Source: CALDOK01 sp964481655 (lineage in GTDB: Bacteria; Myxococcota_A; UBA796; JAFGLY01). Taken from it: 64,000 bases of DNA. Position numbers and translations under genes: made by a program. The DNA lies in contig CAYZVO010000019.1 in NCBI GenBank assembly GCA_964481655.1, positions 1 to 64,000 on the forward strand, read 5' to 3'. This document shows, piece by piece, positions 17,665-26,241 of the stretch. Position 1 is the first letter of the stretch. Every line of letters starts with the position of its first letter. The notes under the pieces were generated by a model. The model saw only the letters and a program-made list of their open reading frames with translations. It was not told the DNA's origin and ran no database searches.

Positions 17665-18117
17665 TCACAGGTAGCCCAGGCGCTCCATGGTGAGCCGCGA
17701 GACCTCCAGCAGGGGCTCGTCGCAGGCCGCGGGCTGGACCCAGCAGGGCTGCCCTTCGTCCGAGGCGGCGAGCGCGCCGTGGACGACGCTGCAGGCGTAG
17801 ACGATGTTGACGGACTTGATGCGTGAGGTGGTGTCGGGCAACACCGTCAGCAGGCCATCGACCCGCACGGTGAAGCCGGTCTCCTCGCGCAGCTCTCGCA
17901 CGACGGCCGCGGCGGGGTCCTCACCGAGGGCCACGTAGCCCCCAGGCAAGCAGAGCCCCGCGCCGTCAGATCTGCGCAGGAGCAGCAGCGCGCCGTCGCG
18001 CTCGACCACGCCCGCCACACAGCAGAACGGCGGGAAGTCGCCACGGGTCAGCGCCCCCAGCAGGCGCTGCGCAGCGCCGACGCCCCGCTGGATGATGAGG
18101 TGACGGAGGCTCGCCAT
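17665..18117 (-). CDS. Nudix hydrolase
   Basis: 150-residue hydrolase of nucleoside diphosphates linked to another moiety. The Nudix box is complete: Gly60, Glu66, Arg74-Glu75, Glu78-Glu79, Gly81-Phe82 (GX5EX7REUXEEXGU). It lies 7 nt after the heptose-type bifunctional gene and is probably co-transcribed with it, so it may act on a nucleotide sugar such as ADP- or CDP-linked intermediates. Substrate is inference. Confidence 0.85.
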   Translation of the reverse strand: MASLRHLIIQRGVGAAQRLLGALTRGDFPPFCCVAGVVERDGALLLLRRSDGAGLCLPGGYVALGEDPAAAVVRELREETGFTVRVDGLLTVLPDTTSRIKSVNIVYACSVVHGALAASDEGQPCWVQPAACDEPLLEVSRLTMERLGYL

Positions 18118-18124
18118 GCCGAGC

Positions 18125-19684
18125 TCAACCCTGCCGCAGCTCGCTGCGACCCTCGAGGAACGCCCGCAGCTCGTCGAGGCTCACGGGGTCGTTGCCGATC
18201 CTGCTGACCTGCAGCGCCGCCAGGCAGCTCCCCAGGTACAGCCCGACAGGAGCCGAGGCGCCGACCACGTCGGCCAGGGCCTGGGCCGCCAGCAGCACAT
18301 CGCCGGCACCGACGGTGTCGAGGATGTGGGTCGCGAACGCGGGCACGTGGTCGGTCCGGAGCCGGGCGCCGGGCTGCGGGGAACGGTGGAAGATCACCAC
18401 GCCGCGCTTGCCCATGGTGAGCACCAGCTTCTCGGTGGCGCACTCGGCGAAGTAGCGGGAGGCGAGGTTGGACAGGCCGCTCTCGTTGTCACCCAGGGCG
18501 AAGCGGAGCTCTTCCTCGGAGGGGGTGGCCATCCGGGCGCCCCGGAACTTGAGGATGCTGGAGCTGCCGGAGATGCTGACGTCCACGTAGATGGGCAGCT
18601 CATGCCGCTGCGCGGCGCCCTCGATGACCCGCACGCACTCGGGTCCGAACATCCCGTAGCCGAAGTCCGTGATGATGACGGCGTCGAAGCGCGGCAGCTG
18701 CTGCTCCAGCAAGGCGGCGAGGGCCTGCACGCCCTGGGTGGACAGGGGCGCCTGGCGGCCCTCGTCGACCTTGAACACCTTGGTCTCTTCCACCAGGTAG
18801 CGGGTCTTGACGTAGACAGGGCGCCGTTCGCCCTCGAGCTGCAGCAGCTCGACGCTGTGCTCGGCGAGCCCAGCGGTGAACCGATCCCCATGCTCCCCGG
18901 GCCCGATGGTGGTGAGCAGGCTGGCGTCGGCCCCGAGGGCTTGCAGCTGGCGAGCGATCAGGGCGGCGCCGCCCAGGTACCAGTCCTCGCCCACGGGGCG
19001 CACCGAGAGCATGGGGCTCTCGTTGGCGACGCTCGAGGTCGCGCAGTGGACATAGCGGTCGAGGATGGCGTCGCCGATGACCAGCACCCGGCGCGAGTCC
19101 ACCGCGTCGAGCAGCCCGCCCAGGGCCGGGCCGTCGACACCGTGGCGACGGCAGAAGAAGTTGACCCGCTCCTGCTCCATGCCGAAGCGCTGGCGGTACT
19201 TCCCGATGATGGTGCTCGACGAGTAGACCACGTCGCCGGAGCCGTACATGACCCGCCCCCCCTGGCCCTCCACCAGCTCCTTCTCCTTGAGGAAGCGGGG
19301 ATCGGCGTTGGTCTCGTACTCCTTGCCCTTGACGTAGATGTCGGGCTTCAGCAGCTCCAGCACCGGCCCGGCCCAGCTGTTGTGGTCCAGGTAGAGGTAG
19401 TCCACGAACTCGAGGGCCGCGAGGTTCTCGATGCGCAGGTCTTCGTTGATGTAGGGGCGGTCGAAGCCCTTGCCCACGACGTCGTCGGCGCTGACGCTGA
19501 CGATGAGCACGTCCCCCAGCTCCCGGGCGAAGCGCAGGTAGCGGATGTGGCCCGGGTGCACGATGTCGAAGCAGCCGTGGCACTGGACCACCACCCGGCC
19601 CTCGGAGCGCAGCCGCTCGCGGACCTCGACGAGCTGCTCGGGCGGAAGGAACTTGCGCTCCAAGATGCTGGGCTCGGTGGGCAT
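18125..19684 (-). CDS. Bifunctional nucleotidyltransferase / PfkB kinase (HldE-like, swapped order)
   Basis: 519 residues. The start at 19684 follows AGGAGG. The N-terminal domain is a cytidylyltransferase-like nucleotidyltransferase with GCFDIVHPGH (HPGH at 43-46) and VKGKEYE. The C-terminal domain is a PfkB sugar kinase with DTVGAGD (catalytic Asp462). E. coli HldE, which makes ADP-heptose for lipopolysaccharide core, has the two domains in the opposite order (kinase first). The same two activities on heptose phosphate are likely, but another sugar is possible. Linked downstream with the Nudix gene; a divergent HAD gene starts 55 nt away. Confidence 0.8.
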   Translation of the reverse strand: MPTEPSILERKFLPPEQLVEVRERLRSEGRVVVQCHGCFDIVHPGHIRYLRFARELGDVLIVSVSADDVVGKGFDRPYINEDLRIENLAALEFVDYLYLDHNSWAGPVLELLKPDIYVKGKEYETNADPRFLKEKELVEGQGGRVMYGSGDVVYSSSTIIGKYRQRFGMEQERVNFFCRRHGVDGPALGGLLDAVDSRRVLVIGDAILDRYVHCATSSVANESPMLSVRPVGEDWYLGGAALIARQLQALGADASLLTTIGPGEHGDRFTAGLAEHSVELLQLEGERRPVYVKTRYLVEETKVFKVDEGRQAPLSTQGVQALAALLEQQLPRFDAVIITDFGYGMFGPECVRVIEGAAQRHELPIYVDVSISGSSSILKFRGARMATPSEEELRFALGDNESGLSNLASRYFAECATEKLVLTMGKRGVVIFHRSPQPGARLRTDHVPAFATHILDTVGAGDVLLAAQALADVVGASAPVGLYLGSCLAALQVSRIGNDPVSLDELRAFLEGRSELRQG

Positions 19685-19739
19685 GGAGGCCTCCTGTCGG
19701 CCGCCCACCATAACCGGAGCGGCGTTAGGATCAGAGCGG

Positions 19740-20609
19740 ATGCCCCCTGCAACGCCCTTCGCCGCCATCCTCTTCGACCTCGACGGGGTGCTGGCACTGT
19801 CCGCCCCCGCCCACCACTGGGCCTACCAGCAGATCTTCGCGCGCGAGGGCCTGTCGTTCACCATGGCGGACTTCGAGCGGGTCTGCCTGGGCACCCCGCG
19901 CCGCAGGGTGCTCACCACCATGCTGCCAGGCATCACCGAGCCGCGCCTGGGGGAGCTGATGGCCGAGAAGGGCCGCCTCACCATCCGCTACCTCGAGACC
20001 CACGGGCTCCCACCCGTCCCCGGGGCGCTGGAGTTCGCAGCGGCCGCGCGGGCTCGGGGCGTCTCCGTGGCGGTGGCCCCCCCCCCCCCCCAGCCCCGCC
20101 GCCTCCGGGCGGCCCAGGGCGCGGCCGCGCGCGTCGCCCGGGTGGTGGGGGGTGGCCAGGTCGAGCGGGCCTCGACGAAGTCCGCCGGGCCACCGACGCC
20201 GCCGGCGCGGCCCCCGGGCCCCCCCCCGCCCCCCCGCGCCACCCCCCGCGCCCCCGGGGCGCGGGGCCCCCCGGGGCCCCCCCCCCCCCCCAGCCGCATG
20301 CCCGGCGTCCTCCTGGCGGCCATGGGAGCGGACGCGCTCTTCGACGTGGTGGTGGGAGGTGACCAGGTCGAGCACCCCAAGCCCCACCCGGACACCTACC
20401 TGCGCGCCGCCTCCCAGCTGGCGGTTCCGGCAGCCCGCTGCCTGGTCATCGAAGACTCCCCCATCGGGATCGAGGCGGGCAAGCGGGCCGGTGCGCGGGT
20501 CTTGGCCCTGACCACCACGGAGCACCCCGACGCGCTTGGGGCCGCCGACTGGATCCGACCCGGCTTCGCGGGCCTCACGCTCGAGGCGCTCACGCCCAGG
20601 GGGCTATGA
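19740..20609 (+). CDS. HAD phosphatase/phosphomutase, damaged by poly-C insertion
   Basis: HAD-superfamily protein of the beta-phosphoglucomutase subfamily. Motif I is FDLDGVL near residue 12 and motif III with the EDSPIGIEAG segment is near the C-terminus. Between about residues 113 and 183 lies a Pro/Gly/Arg-rich stretch that no HAD protein has, bounded by two runs of 15 C. The stretch repeats, in GC-shifted form, the code for the following LLAAMGADALFD...GGDQVE segment. The true protein is probably about 220 residues and the insert an artefact. Motif II cannot be read. Divergent from the heptose gene, so heptose 1,7-bisphosphate phosphatase or sugar phosphatase is plausible. Confidence 0.65.
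   Translation: MPPATPFAAILFDLDGVLALSAPAHHWAYQQIFAREGLSFTMADFERVCLGTPRRRVLTTMLPGITEPRLGELMAEKGRLTIRYLETHGLPPVPGALEFAAAARARGVSVAVAPPPPQPRRLRAAQGAAARVARVVGGGQVERASTKSAGPPTPPARPPGPPPPPRATPRAPGARGPPGPPPPPSRMPGVLLAAMGADALFDVVVGGDQVEHPKPHPDTYLRAASQLAVPAARCLVIEDSPIGIEAGKRAGARVLALTTTEHPDALGAADWIRPGFAGLTLEALTPRGL
20077..20291. repeat. Poly-C bounded, GC-shifted duplication inside HAD gene
   Basis: Fifteen C at 20077-20091 and again at 20277-20291, each followed by AGCC. Bases 20096-20165 align with 20296-20372, with nearly all differences being A/T to G/C. The spacing between copies is 200-207 bp, close to the excess length of the HAD protein. This looks like low-quality read ends built into the assembly, not biology. 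Confidence 0.7.
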
Positions 20610-21626
20610 GCGCGGCCAGCGGCAGAGCGAGGGGTGGGCGTTCATCCAGGCCACGTTGCGATACCGGGGCTGCTCCCAGTCGGGCACCCGGCCATCGCCA
20701 TAGGCCCCCAACAGATCGCGCACGGCCAGGCTCAGGGAGCGTCCGGGCTGGTAGCCCAGCACCCGGCCGACCTTGCCGGCGCTCAGGTGGTAGGAGCGGT
20801 TGTCGTCGGTGGGCACCACCGCGATCTCGACCCCCTCACCCAGCTCACCCTGGATCATCTGGGCCAGCTCCATGACGGTCGCGTTGGCCTTGCACAGGTT
20901 GAACGCTTCGCCCTGGACCAGGCCGCGCGGTGCGTCCAGCAGCGCCACGTAGAAGTCGGTCAGGTCCTCGATGTGCACGTTGGGGCGCTGCTGATCGCCG
21001 CCGAACACCCGGATCCGGCCGTTGTTGTAGCCGTGGCTGGTCAGGATGTTGATGGTGAGGTCGAGCCGCAGCCGGGGAGCCCAGCCGCAGACCGTGGCCG
21101 CCCGAACCGAGACCCCACAGAACCGATCGTCGATGAGCCCCCGCAGCACAGCCTCGCCCTCGGCCTTGTAGCGGGCGTAGAGGGTGATGGGCTCGAGGGG
21201 GAGATCCTCGTGCACGTCGGGGGTCTGCTTGATGCCGTACACGCTGGCCGAAGACGCGTAGAGCAGCCGCCGCACGCCCGCCGCCTTGGCGGCCACGAAC
21301 AGATCCTCGAGGGCCACCCGGTTGACCGACCGGGTCAGATCGGGGTCCAGATCGGAGGACGGGTCGTTCGAGATCGCGGCCAGGTGGATGACCGTGTCGA
21401 AGCGGCCATCGGCCAGCACCCGGCGCAGCTCGTCACCGTCCCGCAGGTCCGCACGGACCAGCGCGAAGCCAGGCCGATCCTGGCAGGGCGCCAGGGGCTC
21501 GGTGCCGTACCAGCAGGCGTCGTAGACGGTCACTGCGTGGCCGGCGTCCAGGAGCTTGGGGGTGAGGATGGAGCCGAGATAGCCGGCACCGCCGGTGAGC
21601 AGGACGCGGTGGGGAGTGGCGGTCAC
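20604..21626 (-). CDS. NAD-dependent epimerase/dehydratase (extended SDR)
   Basis: 340-residue nucleotide-sugar modifying enzyme. The start is the GTG at 21626, preceded by GGAGG at 7 nt and overlapping the previous stop as GTGA. The Rossmann nucleotide motif is TGGAGYLG (11-18); the catalytic triad is around Ser126/128, Tyr150 and Lys154 (YARYK). The last gene of a four-gene glycan operon. The family includes UDP-sugar 4-epimerases and dTDP-sugar reductases; substrate cannot be fixed. It overlaps the end of the convergent HAD gene by 6 nt. Confidence 0.85.
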   Translation of the reverse strand: MTATPHRVLLTGGAGYLGSILTPKLLDAGHAVTVYDACWYGTEPLAPCQDRPGFALVRADLRDGDELRRVLADGRFDTVIHLAAISNDPSSDLDPDLTRSVNRVALEDLFVAAKAAGVRRLLYASSASVYGIKQTPDVHEDLPLEPITLYARYKAEGEAVLRGLIDDRFCGVSVRAATVCGWAPRLRLDLTINILTSHGYNNGRIRVFGGDQQRPNVHIEDLTDFYVALLDAPRGLVQGEAFNLCKANATVMELAQMIQGELGEGVEIAVVPTDDNRSYHLSAGKVGRVLGYQPGRSLSLAVRDLLGAYGDGRVPDWEQPRYRNVAWMNAHPSLCRWPRS

Positions 21627-22630
21627 GATGAAACCTCCGAGCGGCGGGCGCCGAGCAGCGCCACGACCTCGATCACGAGCCAAGGGATGCTGATGAGAGC
21701 GATGGGGAAGAACGCGAGCGCGTGCCCGACGACCACCACCGAGGTGGCCACGACCCGCCCCACGCCGACGAGCATCAGCGCCTGTGTGGTGAAGAAGTGG
21801 TAGGTGCCCACGGCGCTCGGCGACGAGGGAAGGAAGGTGCCGAGGGCCGAGAAGAACAGGACCAGGAAGGGGGTGTACCAGGGGAGGGTGAGCCCGAACG
21901 CCCAGATCCAGAGCGCGACGGTGAAGACCTCGGCCGCCCAGTAGGCCAGGGTCCACAGGATCACGAGGATCACGCCCCGGCCCGTGCGCAGGGAGGCCAG
22001 GCCCTGGGCCAGAAGCCCCACCATGCCCGCCAGCTTGTCCGCGACGCCCTGGCCACCGAAGCGACCGAGCCCCTGCACGAAGCCCACCAGCGCGTCTGGG
22101 TGGCGACCAGCCAGCAGCGCACCGACCAGGCCGATGGCCAGCACCGCCCCGAACACCCAGAACGAGGCCTCGGCGGGCAGGTCCACCATGGTCAGGGGCA
22201 TGACCACCACGAACAGCGCCACGATGCAGCACAGATCGAGCAGCCGCTCCAGGGCGACCGCCCCCAGGCAGGAGCCCGCCGACACCTCGCCCACACGCAC
22301 CAGGTAGCCGATGCGCATGACCTCCCCGAGCCGGAGGGGCAGGATGGCGTTGCCGCCAGTGACCACCACGATGGAGCGGAACAGCTGGCCGAAGCGGTAG
22401 GTGCCCAGGCTGCGGAAGACGACCACCGAGCGCAAGCTCATGAAGGTCATCCCCACCAGCTTGGCCACCAGGGTCAAGGCCAGGATGGGGAGCGACGCGC
22501 CGAGCACGTGCTGCTGCAGCTCGGCGATGGGCACGTTTCGCAGGGTGAGCCAGGCGAAGATCACCGAGACCACCAGTCCGAGCAGGACGATGACGATCTT
22601 GCGGGCCGTGAGGGGGCCCCGCTCGCTCAT
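21623..22630 (-). CDS. LPG_synthase_TM (UPF0104) membrane protein
   Basis: 335-residue integral membrane protein with about eight helices, of the family named for the flippase part of lysylphosphatidylglycerol synthase. Recognisable features are PLRLGEVMRIGYL (the RxGE region) and the late PSSPSAVGTYHFF segment. The start at 22630 overlaps the aminotransferase stop (ATGA). Stand-alone members are found in glycan and glycolipid loci and may move lipid-linked molecules; a flippase-like role here is inferred. Confidence 0.78.
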   Translation of the reverse strand: MSERGPLTARKIVIVLLGLVVSVIFAWLTLRNVPIAELQQHVLGASLPILALTLVAKLVGMTFMSLRSVVVFRSLGTYRFGQLFRSIVVVTGGNAILPLRLGEVMRIGYLVRVGEVSAGSCLGAVALERLLDLCCIVALFVVVMPLTMVDLPAEASFWVFGAVLAIGLVGALLAGRHPDALVGFVQGLGRFGGQGVADKLAGMVGLLAQGLASLRTGRGVILVILWTLAYWAAEVFTVALWIWAFGLTLPWYTPFLVLFFSALGTFLPSSPSAVGTYHFFTTQALMLVGVGRVVATSVVVVGHALAFFPIALISIPWLVIEVVALLGARRSEVSS

Positions 22631-23727
22631 GGGCCGCTCTGGCAGGCGTGGAGCACGGCCTCGATCACCTGCTCCCGCTGCTCCCGCGAGAGCTCGGGGG
22701 TCACCGGGAGGCTGAGGATCTCGGCCACGGCCCTCTCGGTCTCGGGCAGGGGCGCCCGGACCCACTTCGAGAACGCCGGCTGGCGGTGGATGGGGATGGG
22801 GTAGTGCACCTTGCTGTCGATCCCACGCTCACGGAGCGACGCGGCGACCCGGTCCCGCTCGGGGTGACGCACGACAAAGGCGTGGTAGACCGCGCGGCCG
22901 TGGGCGGGTTCTTCGGGGGGCAGCACCACGTGGCCCGCGAGCGCTTCGCGGTAGGCGGCGGCGTGATCGCGGCGGGCCTGGGTCCAGGCGTCGAGCATGT
23001 CCAGCTTGACCATCAAGATGGCCGCGTGCAGGGCGTCCAGCCGGCTGTTGCCCGAGACGAAGTCGCAGTGGTCCCGGTCGCGGATGCCGATGTTACGGGC
23101 CTGGCGAATCCAGGCGGCGATGGCCGGATCGCCGGTGGTGATGAAGCCGGCATCCCCACAGGCCGAGAGGTTCTTGAGGGGATGCAGGGAGAAGCAGCCG
23201 GTGCCGAAGCCGCCCACGGAGCGCCCGCGCCAGGTGGCGTCGATGGCCTGGGCACAGTCCTCGATGAGCACCAGCCCGTGGCGTTCGCAGAACGCCCCGA
23301 TGGCGTCCATGTCGCAGGGGTGGCCCATCAGGTGCACAGGCAGCACCGCCCGGGTGCGCTCGGTGCGGGCGGCCTCGAGCAAGCCCGGGTCCATCAGCAA
23401 GGTGGTGGGGTCGATGTCCACGAACACCGGCACCGCGCCGACGATCTCGATGGCGGAGGCGGTGGCGAAGAACGAGTGGGAGACGGTGATGACTTCGTCC
23501 CCGGGGCCCACGCCGTGGGCTCGCAGGGCGAGCACCAGCGCGTCGGTACCCGAGTTGACCCCGATGACATGGGCGACGCCGAGGCGCTCGGCGAGCCGCT
23601 CCTCGAGGGCCTGGACCTCGGGCCCGAGGATGAACCAGCCATGGCGCAGCACGCCGCGCACCGCCTCGAGGATCCGATCCTCGAGCTCGGTGTGCTGGGC
23701 GGCCAGATCGACGTAGCGGACGGTCAT
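22627..23727 (-). CDS. DegT/DnrJ/EryC1-family aminotransferase
   Basis: PLP-dependent sugar aminotransferase of 366 residues. The start at 23727 overlaps the GT2 stop as ATGA. The PLP lysine lies in FSLHPLKN (Lys185); GVNSGTDALVLAL binds the cofactor phosphate and VLIEDCAQA is the usual Asp segment. It makes an amino-sugar nucleotide from a keto sugar. The neighbours (GT2, flippase-like and epimerase) indicate that the amino sugar goes into a surface glycan or glycolipid, possibly on lipid A or an undecaprenyl carrier. Confidence 0.88.
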   Translation of the reverse strand: MTVRYVDLAAQHTELEDRILEAVRGVLRHGWFILGPEVQALEERLAERLGVAHVIGVNSGTDALVLALRAHGVGPGDEVITVSHSFFATASAIEIVGAVPVFVDIDPTTLLMDPGLLEAARTERTRAVLPVHLMGHPCDMDAIGAFCERHGLVLIEDCAQAIDATWRGRSVGGFGTGCFSLHPLKNLSACGDAGFITTGDPAIAAWIRQARNIGIRDRDHCDFVSGNSRLDALHAAILMVKLDMLDAWTQARRDHAAAYREALAGHVVLPPEEPAHGRAVYHAFVVRHPERDRVAASLRERGIDSKVHYPIPIHRQPAFSKWVRAPLPETERAVAEILSLPVTPELSREQREQVIEAVLHACQSGP

Positions 23728-24536
23728 GGGGCGGCCGAATCCACGCCGTCCGCACGCTGCTCCAGCGCCCGCTGGTAGTCCCGGTACTCCTGGCGCAGCT
23801 CCTGGTACACCCGGCCCTCCGGCAGCACGCCCTTGCCCTTGATCCGCCACCACACCCGACCCATCCGCTGCAGGTCCTGGAGGTTGCGAAGGGGTCGGTA
23901 GGCCTTGCTCTCGCCGGCGATGCGATCGCGGATCTCGAACGGGATCTGGATGTAGCTTGCGCCGCAGAGCACCAGGCGCACCGCGGTCTCGTACCACCCG
24001 AGGAAGCCGTCGTTCTCCGGCGCCATCCTGAGCACCAGATCCCGGGGCGAGACCACGACGCCGGCCAGGTAGGTCACCGAGATGCCGAACAGCGCCAACA
24101 GGTACAGGCGCCACAGGTGGGACAGCACGACGCGCTTCTGCCCACGCTCGTACTCGTTGTTGGGGAAGCCGAAGATGATGTCGTACTGCCCCAGGAAGGG
24201 CAGGAAGCGCTCGAACGACGACATCTCGAACTGGTTGTCCCCGGGGATGACCACCTGGTAGGTCGTCTCGACCAGCTCGACACCCTTGCGGATGTTCGCC
24301 CACTGGCCGACGTTCTGGGGGTGGTGGTAGCAGCGGGTGTTGTCGAAGCGGCGGGCGAGCTCATCGGCGATCGCCGGCGTGGCGTCGGTGCTGCCGTCGT
24401 CCATGATGAGGACGGGCGCGTCCTTGCCGACGGACTCCAGCAGCGCCTGGATCTCGACCACGGTCGCTTCGAGCAGCTCTTCCTCGTTGTAGGCGATGAC
24501 CACGAAGGTCAGATCCAGCGACTCTGACGAGGCCAT
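23724..24536 (-). CDS. Family 2 glycosyltransferase
   Basis: 270-residue GT-A glycosyltransferase beginning MASSESLDLTFVVIAYNEEE. The nucleotide-binding DDGSTD lies near residue 50, and PGDNQFEM replaces the usual DXD/DAD. It is shorter than dolichol-phosphate synthases with membrane tails; one or two hydrophobic stretches near 150-180 may be membrane associated. First gene of the four-gene operon continuing into the aminotransferase, the flippase-like protein and the epimerase. Likely transfers a sugar to a polyprenyl phosphate; inferred. Confidence 0.82.
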   Translation of the reverse strand: MASSESLDLTFVVIAYNEEELLEATVVEIQALLESVGKDAPVLIMDDGSTDATPAIADELARRFDNTRCYHHPQNVGQWANIRKGVELVETTYQVVIPGDNQFEMSSFERFLPFLGQYDIIFGFPNNEYERGQKRVVLSHLWRLYLLALFGISVTYLAGVVVSPRDLVLRMAPENDGFLGWYETAVRLVLCGASYIQIPFEIRDRIAGESKAYRPLRNLQDLQRMGRVWWRIKGKGVLPEGRVYQELRQEYRDYQRALEQRADGVDSAAP

Positions 24537-24588
24537 GACGCTCCCGGGTCGGAGGCCGTGACGAGATCCCGCGGATCCCGTCCGTGCG

Positions 24589-25803
24589 CTACTCGCTCGC
24601 ACCATCCTGCAGGATGTGGAACTCGACCCGGCGGTTGCGGGCCTTGCCTTCCGTGGTGGTGTTGGTGTCGATGGGGCGGGTCTCGCCGAAGCCTTCGGTG
24701 ATCAGGCGGCGGGCGTCGATGCCCTTGCCGATGATGTACTCGAAGACCGAGTCCGCGCGGGCCTTGGACAGCTCGAGGTTGGTGGCGTCGTTGCCCACGT
24801 TGTCGGTGTGGCCTTCGATGCGGACCTTGATGTCCGGGTAGTCCCGCAGGACCATCACGACGTCGTCGATCACCGGGTAGGACTCCACGCGGATGGTGGC
24901 CTTGCCGGTGGCGAACAGGATCTGTTCCTTGATGACGATCTGCTGCTTGGTGACCTCGACCCGCTGGGGCTTCTCGTCGGGGCAGCCGTCGGTGTCGAGG
25001 TAGTCGTTCATGGTCTCGGCGGCGTCGGGGCAGGCGTCCGAGTCGTCCGGCACGCCGTCGCCGTCGGCGTCCTGATCCGGGCAGCCGTCGGCGTCGCGGT
25101 CACCGTCGAGATCCTCGGCGTCGTTCGGGCAGCGGTCGGCGGCGTCGTCGATGCCGTCGTTGTCGTTGTCCGGGTCCGGGCAGCCGTCGGTGTCCTGGAA
25201 CTGATCGAAGTCTTCCGCCGCCATCGGGCAGGCGTCCATGCCGTCGATCACGCCGTCGTTGTCGTTGTCCAGCTCCGGGCAGCCGTCGGCGTCCTTGAAG
25301 CCGTCCATGTCTTCCGGCACGTCGGGGCAGCCGTCGTCGGCGTCGGGCACGCCGTCGCCGTCCATGTCGCCCGGCTCGGGGGGCGGAGGCACGTAGACGG
25401 GGGGCGGCGGCGCGACCTCGTCCTCTTCAGGACAGCCGTCGTCGTCGCGGTCGCCGTCCTTGTCCTCGGGCTCGGTGGGGCACTGGTCGTCCGCGTCGGC
25501 GATGCCGTCGCCGTCACCGTCCTTGGGCACGCAGGCCTGGGCGGCCAGCTTGGCCTCCTCCGCGTAGCGGCGGGCGAGGCTCAGGTGCTCGGAGGCCCGG
25601 TTGGCGTCGCCGGCCTGGAACTCCAGCTCGGCGAAGGTGCGGTGGGACTGGGCCATGGCCAGCGCCTGGGGGGCGCACTCGAGGGCGTACTTGTTCGCCT
25701 CGAGCTGGGTCATGGTGGCCACCAGGGCCGTGTGATCGCGCTGGAGGGGCGTGAGGTCGGCACAGCCCCAGAGCAGCAGGAGAAATACGGTTGCGCGCTT
25801 CAC
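24589..25803 (-). CDS. OmpA-family protein with thrombospondin type 3 repeats
   Basis: 404-residue outer-membrane-anchored protein. The GTG at 25803 with upstream GAGG is preferred; it gives MKRATVFLLLLWGC with a lipobox. An N-terminal helical region (20-95) resembles DUF4398, then about 180 residues of acidic calcium-binding TSP3 repeats of the form DxDxDGxxDxxDxCP, interrupted by a Pro-rich linker. The C-terminal OmpA domain has the peptidoglycan-binding segment EGHTDN and KARADSV, ending RNRRVEF. It anchors the outer membrane to the cell wall. One base separates it from the upstream DUF4398 lipoprotein gene. Confidence 0.88.
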   Translation of the reverse strand: MKRATVFLLLLWGCADLTPLQRDHTALVATMTQLEANKYALECAPQALAMAQSHRTFAELEFQAGDANRASEHLSLARRYAEEAKLAAQACVPKDGDGDGIADADDQCPTEPEDKDGDRDDDGCPEEDEVAPPPPVYVPPPPEPGDMDGDGVPDADDGCPDVPEDMDGFKDADGCPELDNDNDGVIDGMDACPMAAEDFDQFQDTDGCPDPDNDNDGIDDAADRCPNDAEDLDGDRDADGCPDQDADGDGVPDDSDACPDAAETMNDYLDTDGCPDEKPQRVEVTKQQIVIKEQILFATGKATIRVESYPVIDDVVMVLRDYPDIKVRIEGHTDNVGNDATNLELSKARADSVFEYIIGKGIDARRLITEGFGETRPIDTNTTTEGKARNRRVEFHILQDGASE

Positions 25804-25804
25804 G

Positions 25805-26185
25805 TCATTCCTCGGTGATGCCAAGGGGGGTCTCGTACTCTTCTTCGACGGTGTTGGCCGCGTCCGGCACTTCCTCGCCCATCTCCTGGAGCATCAGGTC
25901 GCGCTCGGTGGTGCCGTACTCGGCGACCGCGGAGGCCTTGGCGGACCACTCGGCGGAGGCCTTGGCCATCGTCTCTGCGTTCTTGTAGTCGGAGTAGCCG
26001 TGCTCTTCGCGGGCCTTGAGCAGGTGCTCGTGGGCCATGGTGTACTCGTACACGGCGCGGGAGTCGGCCTCGAGGTCCACGGCCGTCACGAACTCGCGCT
26101 CGGCGGTCCAGAGGTAGTAGGTGCTCCGTCCCGCGGCGCAGCCACTGGCCAGGAGCAGGGAGAGCAGGAGGGGCAACGAGCGCAT
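25805..26185 (-). CDS. DUF4398-like lipoprotein
   Basis: 126-residue lipoprotein with signal MRSLPLLLSLLLASGC. The rest is alpha-helical with the spacing of the DUF4398 family (a...A..eY..A...L..A), ending in an acidic tail. It is one base upstream of the OmpA gene, whose own N-terminus has a related helical region, so the two are probably partners in the periplasm. Function unknown. Confidence 0.75.
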   Translation of the reverse strand: MRSLPLLLSLLLASGCAAGRSTYYLWTAEREFVTAVDLEADSRAVYEYTMAHEHLLKAREEHGYSDYKNAETMAKASAEWSAKASAVAEYGTTERDLMLQEMGEEVPDAANTVEEEYETPLGITEE

Positions 26186-26241
26186 GCTTCCGTCCTAAGT
26201 GGGCTCTGGGTGGGGTTTGGGGTTCACGGCGGGGAGGCGCG

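Noticed and set aside
20096..20276. A true extra domain in the HAD protein
   Set aside because: The Pro/Arg text is a GC-shifted copy of the following code and bounded by poly-C.
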